From Kitasatospora sp. GP82 (lineage in GTDB: Bacteria > Actinomycetota > Actinomycetes > Streptomycetales > Streptomycetaceae), in NCBI RefSeq assembly GCF_029892105.1, contig NZ_JARZAJ010000027.1, forward strand, positions 1-64,000: a stretch of DNA of 64,000 nt. Reading direction: 5' to 3'. The notes beneath the pieces were generated by a model. The model did no database searches, was not told the DNA's origin, and saw nothing but the letters and a program-made list of their open reading frames with translations. Numbering within the stretch: the first letter of the stretch is position 1; the number at the start of each line of letters is the position of its first letter. This document shows positions 51,501 through 59,776 of this stretch, one piece after another. The position numbers were made by a program, and so were the translations under genes.

Positions 51501-51530
51501 ACTGTACGAAGCATTGATCGAAACCGTCAA
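51501..51530 (-). promoter_or_regulatory. Promoter for the leader peptide and flavoenzyme
   Basis: On the minus strand, TTGACG (51530-51525) and TACAGT (51506-51501) are spaced by 18 bases, ending seven bases before the leader-peptide ATG. It is one of the clearest vegetative-type promoters in the window. Confidence 0.65.
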
Positions 51531-51586
51531 GCAGTGTCGGGCACCCGTCCGGAGGGCCTGCCTCCCGGTGCCGCCCAGGGAGGCGA

Positions 51587-52081
51587 TCAGCCCTGCTGGA
51601 ACATGTCCGCGGGCAGTGGTTTCAACAGCTGGTAGAGATCGTCCGAAATCGGCCGGTCCCAGGAGGCGATGGTGACCTGGACGCCGTCGCTGCGCCCGAA
51701 CTGGGCGCAGAACACCCGCTCCTCGCTGACCTTGACCTTCTTCACGATCAACAGGTCATCGCCGAGCATGACCGGAAAGTCCTCCGCCGAGACGAACTCG
51801 ACCGGTTCCTCGTTCTCCAGCGCCTCAAGCAGCTGACGGACCTCGAACGGGACTCCGTCAGCCGTGTCCCTGGCCGGCGATCCCTCCGGCAGGTTCCCGA
51901 TGAACATCGCCGGGCCGCGGCCGCCGAACAGGTCGTACCGCAGGAAGATGCCCTGGCAGGAGCCGTCCTGGGCACTCATGATCATGGCGCCGAAATGGCC
52001 GGGCCAGTCTCCCGGGTCCATCGCGAGCACGTCGAAGTCCGGTCCTGCGGGCGAGCCGGAGCGACGGCGGAGAAATGACAT
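51587..52081 (-). CDS. Conserved hypothetical protein (Streptomyces type)
   Basis: A 164-residue acidic, soluble protein. No catalytic motif is seen; segments such as VLAMDPGDWPGHFGAMIM and GIFLRYDLFGGRGPAMFIGNLPEGS are of a kind shared by Streptomyces hypothetical proteins. Two ATG codons are close (52090 and 52081); I favour 52081 (MSFLRRR). High third-position GC supports coding. Confidence 0.65.
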   Translation of the reverse strand: MSFLRRRSGSPAGPDFDVLAMDPGDWPGHFGAMIMSAQDGSCQGIFLRYDLFGGRGPAMFIGNLPEGSPARDTADGVPFEVRQLLEALENEEPVEFVSAEDFPVMLGDDLLIVKKVKVSEERVFCAQFGRSDGVQVTIASWDRPISDDLYQLLKPLPADMFQQG

Positions 52082-52945
52082 GACACCCATCGTACGTGCC
52101 TGTCAGCGGCCGGTTCACGGGGTGGGTCGGGGTCCGGACGAGATCCACGCTCAGAGACCAATGTTGACTCTGAGCAACCACCCGAGCTACGTTCGGTTCT
52201 GCACGACAGCCGCTGTGGACTCGATCCACCGGGGGGCGGCATGTCGCAGCGCGCCCTCGTGCGCATTTCTTCAACCGTGCACACCGCGGTGCGACACACA
52301 CCAGAACCGCCGAAGCAGTTCCAGCTGTCCACAGACCACCCAGCACCAACACACAACACCAAAAGCCAGGTTCGCGGGGCCCCAGGCCCGTCGCACTCGC
52401 GGACCTGCCCAGGAAACCGCCGCGTGGGGGCGTGCGGATCCCGGGCATCGGTGCCAACGCCTGAGTCGCTCTCGGGCGGTTGGGGCCACGCCTCCCGGCG
52501 ACTGCCGGTCTCTTCGGAGACCGGGATCGGCCGACGCACCCGGGTGCGTGCGGGGATTCACCTACGGGAGGTGCTCGGCACTCGTGCCGGGCTGCACAGC
52601 AGGCGCCGTGTACGGCCGCGTGGGGGCGGTCGGCACGGCGTCTGTTGTCTGCTTCATACTGTGGGCCGTCACTTGTCCAGCAGTCAACGAGTTTTCGGCC
52701 GCCAGATTTATTCCCGGCGCGCACCTTCTCGGTTCCCGGCGCCCTCCGAGGAGTTGCCGATGACCTGCCGAAGATCCGCCGAGACCCCCGGTGAAACTCC
52801 GTGAGCCATATGAGCCGTATGAGCCGTATGAACTGTGGGAGCCGCGCGAGCCGTGTGGGTCTCCGGCAAGCGGGCACCGAGCAGACAGGCCCGACCTGAC
52901 AGAGCCGAAGCGGATCAGGCCGGGCCTCTGCGGGTCCGGATCGGA
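52082..52945. other. 864-base region without a convincing gene
   Basis: Codon bias is weak in every frame. It contains a perfect 8-base-pair hairpin with a TTCG loop (CCGGTCTC-TTCG-GAGACCGG, 52505-52524) and, at its right end, a series of GAGCCGTAT repeats. It might encode a small RNA, or be a decayed region; neither is shown. Confidence 0.5.
52803..52846 (+). repeat. Nine-base tandem repeats
   Basis: GAGCCATAT, GAGCCGTAT, GAGCCGTAT and two degenerate copies occur in a row, just before a DUF397 gene on the other strand. Confidence 0.75.
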
Positions 52946-53203
52946 TCAGGTCAGGTCGAACTCGCCGTCCCGGGCACCGAGTACGAAGGCGCGCCACTCC
53001 GCCGGGGTGAAGACCAGTACCGGCCCCTCCGGCTGACGGCCGTCCCGCATCGCGATGTACCCCTCGACGAAGGCGATCTGCACATCCCCCACGCCCTGGC
53101 TGCTGGAGAGCCACTCGGCGTCGGTAAGGTCCAACTGGGGCTTACGGCCGCCCTCAAGAGTCCCCGTACCGCCGCTCTCCACGCTCGTACCGATAGTGGC
53201 CAC
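52946..53203 (-). CDS. DUF397 domain protein
   Basis: An 85-residue protein typical of DUF397: WLSSSQGVGDVQIAFVEGYIAMRDGRQPEGPVLVFTPAEWRAFVLGARDGEFD contains the family's conserved Trp and the final GEFDL. The GTG at 53203 is preceded by GGGAGGAG. In Streptomyces, DUF397 genes normally lie beside an Xre-type helix-turn-helix gene; none is adjacent here. Confidence 0.85.
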   Translation of the reverse strand: MATIGTSVESGGTGTLEGGRKPQLDLTDAEWLSSSQGVGDVQIAFVEGYIAMRDGRQPEGPVLVFTPAEWRAFVLGARDGEFDLT

Positions 53204-53520
53204 TTCCGTGCTCCTCCCGACGTCGTCCAAAAGCCCAGACTAGCCACGCCCGCCCCGCGCGGAAGGGCTTGCGCCCAGCTCTCCTCCGACCGGGCTCAGT
53301 AGGCCGGTTCCAGCCGTGCCGTGGCAAGGACTGTGCTATCGCGTGACACGGCCTCGGTTCGCCCCGGCGGACGCGCCGGGCTGCGAGAGTGTTGGTCTCA
53401 CGCCCCGCCGGGCAGCCCGGCACGGTACCGACACCCCAGCAGTCCGAAAACACCAGCACACCCGCCCAAGCCACGCCCCCGCCACGACCCAGCCACCAGC
53501 CAGGCCGACAGGAGCAGCCG
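53204..53520. other. Divergent region before dhaM
   Basis: About 320 bases between the DUF397 gene and dhaM. No dhaK or dhaL and no other gene is seen. A CAGGAG site precedes dhaM. Confidence 0.5.
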
Positions 53521-54045
53521 ATGGACCGCCGGGACGCCCCCAAGGCCGATGTGATCCCCATCTCTACCGCGCCCTCCGCGCCGCACGCCGAGCAGGCCGC
53601 CGAGACGGGACCGGCCCGTCCGGCCCGTCCCGCGGGTCACGGCCGGGTCGGCGTGGTGCTGGTCTCGCACAGCCAGGAACTCGCCGCCGCCACCGGCGCG
53701 CTGGCGGTGGCCCTGGCCCACAGCGATGACCCGGCCCCCGTGGCCACCACGGGCGGCAGCCTGGGCGACGGCCCGGGGACGAGCGCGGTCCTGATCGCGG
53801 CGGCCGCCCGGCGGGTGGATCAGGGCCACGGGGTGGCCGTCCTCTCCGACCTGGGCAGTGCGGTGAGCACCGTCCGGGCCCTGCTGGCCGAGGCGGACGA
53901 GCACGGTCTGCCCTTTCCGGTCCGCTTCGCCAACGCCCCGTTCGTGGAGGGCGCGGTCGCAGCCGTGGCCACCGCCACGGCGGGCGGCGATCTCGCGGCT
54001 GTGCTGGACGCGGCGGAGGAGATGTACCGCCAGCACAAGCTCTGA
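53521..54045 (+). CDS. dhaM: Dihydroxyacetone kinase phosphotransfer subunit
   Basis: A 174-residue protein. After a 40-residue Pro/Ala-rich N terminus comes an EIIA-Man-like domain: GVVLVSHSQELA puts the phosphorylated His at residue 50, and GPGTSAVLIAAAARR follows. DhaM passes phosphate from the PTS (Enzyme I and HPr) to the ADP on DhaL, which then phosphorylates dihydroxyacetone on DhaK. dhaK and dhaL are not in the window, so either they are elsewhere or this is an orphan. The N-terminal extension is unusual. Confidence 0.85.
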   Translation: MDRRDAPKADVIPISTAPSAPHAEQAAETGPARPARPAGHGRVGVVLVSHSQELAAATGALAVALAHSDDPAPVATTGGSLGDGPGTSAVLIAAAARRVDQGHGVAVLSDLGSAVSTVRALLAEADEHGLPFPVRFANAPFVEGAVAAVATATAGGDLAAVLDAAEEMYRQHKL

Positions 54046-54058
54046 CGGCACCGCGCCC

Positions 54059-54090
54059 GTCAGCCGTGCTCCACCTGGTGCGCGGCTGAC
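54059..54090 (+). terminator. Terminator after dhaM
   Basis: GTCAGCCG at 54059-54066 pairs with CGGCTGAC at 54083-54090. It lies between convergent genes. Confidence 0.7.
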
Positions 54091-54118
54091 GAGGTGTCCG
54101 GGACGGGCCGGACAGGTC

Positions 54119-54625
54119 CTAGATCGGATCGCCCGGCAGCGCGGGCGCCCGGCCCGAGAGGGCGAAGGCCGTCCCGCCGTCGAACGCGAGGGCGAGATCG
54201 AGCCGTTGGCGGTTGTAGTCGTCCAGTTCCGGCAGCGCGTCCAGTGCGAACCAGCCGACGTCCAGGGACTCGTCGTCGTTCACTCCGGCCTCGCCGGAGA
54301 CCGGGCGGCAGCGGAAGGTCAGGTCCAGGTACTGAGCCTGGTCACCGTTCGGGTAGTGCAGCATCGGGGAGACGGTCACCGAGGTGAGCGCTTCCGGCTC
54401 GACCGTCACACCGGTCTCCTCCCGGCACTCCCGCACCGTCGCGTCGGCAGGCTCCTCGCCGGGGTCGAGGATGCCCCCGACCAGTGCCCAGCGGCCGTTG
54501 TCGGTCCTCCGGTTGAGCAGCAGCCGCCCCTGCTCGTCGATGACCACGGCGGTGACGGCGGAGAGCCAGAGCGGCCGGGTGCCGACGAATGAGCGGAGCT
54601 CGGTGAGAAAGGGAGGGATAGCCAT
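54119..54625 (-). CDS. Nudix hydrolase
   Basis: A 168-residue protein with an intact Nudix box: GGILDPGEEPADATVRECREETGVTVE. Sequence before it (VTAVVIDEQGRLLLNRRTDNGRWALVGG) is typical of small house-cleaning Nudix enzymes. The substrate is not readable. The ATG at 54625 starts the domain with a short N-terminal helix. It converges on dhaM. Confidence 0.85.
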   Translation of the reverse strand: MAIPPFLTELRSFVGTRPLWLSAVTAVVIDEQGRLLLNRRTDNGRWALVGGILDPGEEPADATVRECREETGVTVEPEALTSVTVSPMLHYPNGDQAQYLDLTFRCRPVSGEAGVNDDESLDVGWFALDALPELDDYNRQRLDLALAFDGGTAFALSGRAPALPGDPI

Positions 54626-54775
54626 GCGCAGAGCCTATGCGCCGAGCAGCACCACGAATCCCGCCGACGGCCCGGTGCGCGACCACCCGCACGAACACGC
54701 TCCCGCACGAGGTCGACTGCCGGGCGATTGACTGCCGGGGCCCGAGTGCGCCCGGCGCACGGAACAGCGCCTCCG

Positions 54776-55036
54776 CTACAGCGCAGGCCCCCGGCCGGCC
54801 CTGATCAGGGTGAACACCACCCGGGCGAGCAGCAGGACACCCGCCGCCAGGCAGCCGGCCACCGCCATCGCCCAGGCCGGACCATCGCTCTCCGGAACGG
54901 CGACCGCCACCAGGATTCCGGCACCGACGCAGGCCGCGCCGACCAGGCTGAGCAGCAGGCGGTGCCGCTCCAGGGCGCCACCGCTGAACAGCCGCGCCAG
55001 GCGGCCGGGCGGCCGGTCACGTCGTGTCTCTCCCAT
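54776..55036 (-). CDS. Small membrane protein
   Basis: An 86-residue protein with two transmembrane helices (about residues 27-47 and 54-77) and basic ends. No family is recognised. The ATG at 55036 is one of few possible starts; the ribosome site is weak (GGGTG). Confidence 0.55.
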   Translation of the reverse strand: MGETRRDRPPGRLARLFSGGALERHRLLLSLVGAACVGAGILVAVAVPESDGPAWAMAVAGCLAAGVLLLARVVFTLIRAGRGPAL

Positions 55037-55374
55037 GGCACCCACGGTATATCCGAGCTCGTCGACGCGGTGGTGCCGCCACGCGCCCCCGCGCGAGCGC
55101 CAACGGGCCGCCGCGCGCCCCTTGAGCGTCGCGCGCACCACCGCAAAAATCCATTGCCGCCGTACAACCATCAGCGGCCTTCGGTGGTCTCCATTACATC
55201 GAACGACCCAGACCACTGATTCAGCTGGACCATCCAGGACCGTCCCAGGCGTGGGTAGGGAGTCCCCCGCCGGGCCGGAGATCCCGGGTGCGGAGCCGCC
55301 GCGCCCTGGTGCCGGAGACCGGGTACGGCGCTCCGGCGGTGCCACCACGCCGCATCGGCGACCGAGGGGGACCT
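55037..55374. other. Region upstream of the polysaccharide deacetylase
   Basis: About 340 bases, partly AT-richer around 55140-55230, which is where promoters for the divergent genes should be. No gene is supported. Confidence 0.45.
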
Positions 55375-56382
55375 GTGCCGCATCCCGATACCACCACCGT
55401 CACCAGCCGACTCGCCGACCGCCCCACCGGTCTGCTGCCGTCCGGCCTCCCCGCCGCCCCGCCGCCCGAGCGGGACCGGGGCGGCTGGCTGCGGTTCTCC
55501 CCCGCGCAGCCGCTGTTCCGGGCCCGCGCCGCGCAACGCCTCGCCGTGCTCGCGTACCACGGGGTGACCGACCCTCGGTCCTTCGGCGCCCAGTTGGACC
55601 GGCTGCGCCGACTCGCCACGCCGGTCTCCCTGCAGGCCGTGGAGCGCGCGATCTCGGAGGGCCGGCCGCTGCCGCCGCGCAGTGTGCTGATCACCTTCGA
55701 CGACGCCGACCGTACGGTGCTCACCCATGCGCTGCCCGCGCTGGCCGCGCGTCGGATCCCGGCCGCGGCCTTCGTGATCGCCGAACTGATCGGCACCGAC
55801 CGGCCGTTCTGGTGGCACGAGGCCGCGTTCCTGGCGCAGCACGGCGGCCAGGCCCGCTCGCTGCCCACCGACGGCCGTCCCGAACAACTGCTGGACCGGC
55901 TCAAGGCCCTGCCCGATCCGGACCGTCGCCGGACTCTGCACGAACTGCGGGTCAGCTCACGGCACCGTCCCCCCGGTCAGGAGCAGCTCACTCCGGACGA
56001 CCTGCGGACCCTGCGATCGGCAAAGGTCGCGATCGGGAACCACACCATGGGCCATCCCTGCCTGGGCCGCTGCGACGAGGCGACGGTGGCTGCGGAGATC
56101 ATGGGCGCGCATCGGGTCCTCACCCAGTGGCTGGGCGAGGCACCGACGGCCTTCGCCTACCCCAACGGCGGGTACGACCCCCGGGCCGATGCGGTGCTGC
56201 GCGCGCTCGGCTACCGGCTGGGCTTCCTGTCGGACCACCGCCTCGGTCCCCGGCTGCCGGTCCACCCGCTGCGGATCAGCCGTCTGCAGGTGGATTCGAT
56301 GACCTCCACCCGCCGGTTCGACACCATCCTCTCCGGACTGGAACCAGCCGTGCAGCGCTGGCGCAGGCACCCCGGGGACTGA
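55375..56382 (+). CDS. Polysaccharide deacetylase (NodB domain)
   Basis: A 335-residue protein. The NodB core is present: LAYHGVTDP, VLITFDDAD (catalytic Asp and metal Asp at 109-110), IGNHTMGHPCLGR with the metal-binding His residues, and AFAYPNGGYDP. It would remove acetyl groups from a glycan. No clear signal peptide is present, only a Pro-rich N terminus of 40 residues, so it may be cytosolic and act on a glycolipid or intermediate. The GTG at 55375 has GAGGGGGA upstream. Confidence 0.83.
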   Translation: MPHPDTTTVTSRLADRPTGLLPSGLPAAPPPERDRGGWLRFSPAQPLFRARAAQRLAVLAYHGVTDPRSFGAQLDRLRRLATPVSLQAVERAISEGRPLPPRSVLITFDDADRTVLTHALPALAARRIPAAAFVIAELIGTDRPFWWHEAAFLAQHGGQARSLPTDGRPEQLLDRLKALPDPDRRRTLHELRVSSRHRPPGQEQLTPDDLRTLRSAKVAIGNHTMGHPCLGRCDEATVAAEIMGAHRVLTQWLGEAPTAFAYPNGGYDPRADAVLRALGYRLGFLSDHRLGPRLPVHPLRISRLQVDSMTSTRRFDTILSGLEPAVQRWRRHPGD

Positions 56383-56592
56383 TCCGCCGATGCCGGCCGA
56401 GGGGGCGATGGGGCCGGATCGGGGCCGGGGCTGCGGGCGCCGCGTCCAGGCCCTGTCCGGCCGGTCCCGGGTGCGCGGCCGGCCCTGCACCCCTCGGGCG
56501 GGCGCGGCCCTGAGGAACCGCAGGGTCCGCGCCCGTTGAAGGATCGGCCGGGCGGGTCGGCAGTCGAGTGCCTGTCCGGCGGTCGAGTGCGG

Positions 56593-57378
56593 TCAGCTCA
56601 CTGCGGGGACGGGGGTGGCGAGCAGACGGCCCTCTGCGTAATGGGCGGCCGCGGCCGACAGTTCGGCGACCCGGCCGCTGTGCAGAACGGTCAGGCGGGC
56701 GGTGCCGGTACCGAGGGCGGCGTCGCCGATCCTTCGCAGTGCCTGGGCCGCGACGGCCTCGGCCGAGCCGAAGCAGACCGGCCCGGTGGCACCGGGGCCG
56801 CCGACGGCCGCGCGGATCCGGTCCCCGACCAGTTCGTAGTGGGTGCAGCCGAGCACGATGGTGTCCGTGCCGGCAGGCGTACGGGAGGCGGCGTCCGCGA
56901 TGGCCGCGTCGATGGCGGCGTCGTCCCCGTGCTCGATGGCATCGGCCAGCCCTGGGCAGGCGATCTCCGTGACCTCCTCGGCTGCGCCGCCGAAGTCCTT
57001 GATCAGCCGAAGCTGGTACGGGCTGCCGGTGGTGGCCGGGGTGGCCCAGATAGCGACTCGCCCGCCCAGTGCGGCGGCCGGCTTGATTGCCGGGACGGTG
57101 CCGATGACCGGCAGCTCGGGCTCCAGTTCGGCCCGCAGCGCCTCCAGGGCGTGCACGGAGGCGGTGTTGCAGGCGACCACGAGGGCGTCCGGGTGGTACG
57201 CGGCGGCCGCCCGCGCGCAGGCGAGGGCGTGCGCGGTGACGTCCTCCGGCGTACGCGGGCCCCACGGCATGGTGTCGGGGGCGGAGGAGAGCACCAGGTC
57301 CGCGTCGGGCCGCAGATTTCGCACGGCTGCCGCAGCGGCGAGCAGGCCGAGTCCGGAGTCCATCAGTGCGATCTTCAC
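56593..57378 (-). CDS. Glutamate racemase-like protein
   Basis: A 261-residue Asp/Glu racemase family member with both catalytic cysteines: Cys70 in VVACNTASVH and Cys178 in LGCTHYELVG. It should interconvert L- and D-glutamate for peptidoglycan, but the N terminus (IALMDSGLGLLAAAAAVR) differs from typical MurI and this may be a second racemase. The GTG at 57378 lacks a Shine-Dalgarno; TAGAGT about eight bases upstream is a good -10 box, so the message may be leaderless. Confidence 0.75.
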   Translation of the reverse strand: MKIALMDSGLGLLAAAAAVRNLRPDADLVLSSAPDTMPWGPRTPEDVTAHALACARAAAAYHPDALVVACNTASVHALEALRAELEPELPVIGTVPAIKPAAALGGRVAIWATPATTGSPYQLRLIKDFGGAAEEVTEIACPGLADAIEHGDDAAIDAAIADAASRTPAGTDTIVLGCTHYELVGDRIRAAVGGPGATGPVCFGSAEAVAAQALRRIGDAALGTGTARLTVLHSGRVAELSAAAAHYAEGRLLATPVPAVS

Positions 57379-57601
57379 AGGGGATGACTCTACTTGATTC
57401 GGGGGGTGCGGCTGCGGCGGACGGCCGTCCTCGGCACGCGCTGCGGAAGGCGCCTGCGGCGCAGGAGTGGGGGGCTTGAAGGCACCTCGTTGCGGTGGTC
57501 CGTCGGCGGTGGGGCCGGGACGGGTGCGGCCCGGACGTCCGCGTTCCTCGGGGATGTACCTGTGGCAGGGGCGTCCTGTTAGAAGGCGGGCGACGGTCTG
57601 C
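57379..57601. other. Divergent region before the HpnB-like gene
   Basis: About 220 bases of GC-rich sequence, continuing into the 36-bp tandem repeat. No gene is supported. Confidence 0.45.
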
Positions 57602-57709
57602 GGGGGTGGCTGGGCGCGGGAGGCGGGGGTTCGGGACGGGGGTGGCTGGGCGCGGGAGGCGGGGGTTCGGGACGGGGGTGGCTGGGCGCGGGAGGCGGGG
57701 GTTCGGGAC
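57602..57709 (+). repeat. Three perfect 36-base tandem repeats
   Basis: Three identical 36-base units (57602-57637, 57638-57673, 57674-57709), followed by eight bases of a fourth. Each unit starts GGGGGTGGCTGGGCGCGGGA. They end 22 bases before the HpnB-like start. The unit length is a multiple of three, so all frames stay open, but I see no evidence that they are translated. Confidence 0.95.
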
Positions 57710-57731
57710 GGGGGTGGGGCAGACTGCCGGG

Positions 57732-58868
57732 GTGACCGTGCTGCTGTGGCTGTCGGTGGTGTCTCTGGTCGGGTGGCTCTGGCTGGCGTGCTGCCACGGC
57801 CTGTTCTGGCGGACCGACCAGCGGCTGCCGCCGCGCCGTCCGCCCGTGCGCTGGCCGGAGGTCGCGATCGTCGTCCCGGCGCGGGACGAGGCCGAGGTGC
57901 TGCCGGTGAGTCTGCCCGGCCTGCTCGCGCAGAAGTACCCCGGGCGGGCGCGGGTGATCCTGGTGGACGACCACAGCGGGGACGGCACCGGCGCTCTCGC
58001 CCAGCGTCTGGCCACCACCGAGGGTCTGCCGCTGTCCGTCGCCGTCCCACCCGCACTTCCGCCCGGCTGGACCGGCAAGCTGTGGGCACTGCGGCACGGC
58101 GTCGCCCTGGCGGGCCCGGTGGAGTACCTGCTGCTCACCGACGCCGACATCGCACACGGCCCGGACTCGCTCGCCGAACTGGTCGCCGCAGCCGAGAGCA
58201 ACCGTCTCGACCTGGTCTCGCAGATGGCCCGGCTGCGCGTGGCCACCGGCTGGGAGCGGCTGATCGTCCCGGCGTTCGTGTACTTCTTCGCGCAGCTGTA
58301 CCCGTTCCGGTGGAGCAACCGGCCCGGAGCGCGAACGGCGGCTGCGGCGGGCGGCTGCTCGCTGGTGCGGCGGGAGGCGCTGGAGCGGGCCGGCGGGGTC
58401 GCCGCGATCCGGGGAGCGGTGATCGACGACGTTTCGCTGGCCCGCGCGGTGAAGTCCACCGGCGGCCGGATCTGGCTCGGGCTGGCCGACCAGGTGGACA
58501 GCGTCCGCCCGTACCCGCGGCTCGCGCAGCTGTGGCGGATGGTCTCGCGCAGCGCGTACGCCCAGCTGCGGCACTCGCCGCCGCTGCTGCTCGGGACGGT
58601 GCTCGGACTCGGGCTGGTCTATCTGGTGCCTCCGGCCTCGGCCCTGGCCGGGCTGTTCGCCGGTCGGCCCGCCGTCGCGTTGGCGGGCGGGGCGGCGTGG
58701 GCGCTGATGGCGGGCACCTTCCTGCCGATGCTGCGTTACTACCGGCAGCCCGCCCGGGCCGCACTGCTGCTGCCGTTCACGGCCTTCCTCTACCTGCTGA
58801 TGACGGTGGACTCGGCCGTGCAGCACTGGCGTGGCCGAGGCGCCGCCTGGAAGGGGAGGACGTACTGA
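57732..58868 (+). CDS. Family 2 glycosyltransferase, HpnB-like
   Basis: A 378-residue membrane-associated glycosyltransferase. An N-terminal helix (residues 3-22) is followed by a GT-A domain (EVAIVVPARDEAEVLPVSLPGLLAQ, VDDHSGDGT, LLLTDADIAHG) and about four C-terminal transmembrane helices. The layout and GCSLVRREALERAGGVAAIRGAVIDDVSLARAVK match the hopene-associated HpnB type. No other hopanoid genes are visible, so the acceptor is unknown. The GTG at 57732 lies directly behind the 36-base repeats. Confidence 0.75.
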   Translation: MTVLLWLSVVSLVGWLWLACCHGLFWRTDQRLPPRRPPVRWPEVAIVVPARDEAEVLPVSLPGLLAQKYPGRARVILVDDHSGDGTGALAQRLATTEGLPLSVAVPPALPPGWTGKLWALRHGVALAGPVEYLLLTDADIAHGPDSLAELVAAAESNRLDLVSQMARLRVATGWERLIVPAFVYFFAQLYPFRWSNRPGARTAAAAGGCSLVRREALERAGGVAAIRGAVIDDVSLARAVKSTGGRIWLGLADQVDSVRPYPRLAQLWRMVSRSAYAQLRHSPPLLLGTVLGLGLVYLVPPASALAGLFAGRPAVALAGGAAWALMAGTFLPMLRYYRQPARAALLLPFTAFLYLLMTVDSAVQHWRGRGAAWKGRTY

Positions 58869-58944
58869 CGCTCCGCCGGAAACGGTGCGCCCGGCACGAC
58901 GTAAATGGGGCGACACTGCGACCCCGCTGCCACACACTGGCCCG

Positions 58945-59694
58945 ATGGACCGTCACCTGATCTCCCGCATCGCCCACACCGATCACCCCATCGCGGCGCC
59001 GCTCTTCGACGACTCGGTGCAGCGGCTGCTCGACCGCGCCCTGACGGGCGACGCCGAGCGGCTGCTGGATCTCGGCTGCGGCGAGGGCCCGTGGCTGCTG
59101 CGCGCTCTGGCGGCGCGACCGAAGCTGCATGCCGTAGGTGTGGACCTGGACACCAGGGGGCTGACCATCGCCCAGCAGGCTGCCGCGGCGCTCGGTGTCT
59201 CGCAGCGCCTCGGCCTGCACCACCAGGACGCAAGGGAGTTCAGCCACCCCGAGCCCTTCGACGCGGTGCTGTGCGTCGGCGCGACGCACGCCTTCGGCGG
59301 CCTACTGCCGACGCTCACCGCGATCGACCGGCATCTGGCGCCCGGCGGTCTGGCGCTGGTCGGCGAGGCGTTCTGGGCGCAGGACCCGGACGAGGCGGCG
59401 CTGGCGGGGCTGGGCGGGATGGCCGCCACCGACTACGACGATCTGGCGACCACCGTCGACCGTGTCGTCGCCGCGGGATGGACGCCCGTGTACGGGTACG
59501 TCAGCAGCCGGCCGGAGTTGGACGACTACGAGTTCTCCTGGACCGGCTCGCTCGCCGCCTGGGCACTGGACCACCCCGAGGACCCGGACAGCGCAGAGGC
59601 TGCGGCGGTCGCCGCCGAGCACCGCACCGGGTGGCTGCGCGGCTACCGGGGCACCTTCGGTTTCGTCACCCTGGTGCTGCGACGGGCCGAGTAG
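58945..59694 (+). CDS. SAM-dependent methyltransferase
   Basis: A 249-residue class I methyltransferase. The SAM-binding motif is LLDLGCGEGPW (residues about 40-50), followed by VGVDLDTRGLTIAQ and the LAPGGLALVGEAFW strand. The substrate is unknown. It follows the glycosyltransferase by 76 bases on the same strand and may be co-expressed with it. Confidence 0.82.
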   Translation: MDRHLISRIAHTDHPIAAPLFDDSVQRLLDRALTGDAERLLDLGCGEGPWLLRALAARPKLHAVGVDLDTRGLTIAQQAAAALGVSQRLGLHHQDAREFSHPEPFDAVLCVGATHAFGGLLPTLTAIDRHLAPGGLALVGEAFWAQDPDEAALAGLGGMAATDYDDLATTVDRVVAAGWTPVYGYVSSRPELDDYEFSWTGSLAAWALDHPEDPDSAEAAAVAAEHRTGWLRGYRGTFGFVTLVLRRAE

Positions 59695-59716
59695 CCCCGG
59701 CACACCGACGGCGTAC

Positions 59717-59754
59717 CGGGGCCCTGTGGCCGGCCGGGCGACCACAGGGCCCCG
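59717..59754. terminator. Bidirectional terminator
   Basis: CGGGGCCCTGTGG pairs with CCACAGGGCCCCG, a perfect 13-base-pair stem between convergent genes. Confidence 0.85.
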
Positions 59755-59776
59755 AAGTGCCGAAACGAACCGGTGC

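Noticed and set aside
52241-52804. A plus-strand gene in the gene-poor region
   Set aside because: Third-position GC is not raised, there is no ribosome site, and no recognisable sequence appears.
57602-57709. CRISPR array or translated repeat protein
   Set aside because: The units are adjacent with no spacers, so it is not CRISPR. Translation gives a simple repeat with no start, ribosome site or downstream domain.
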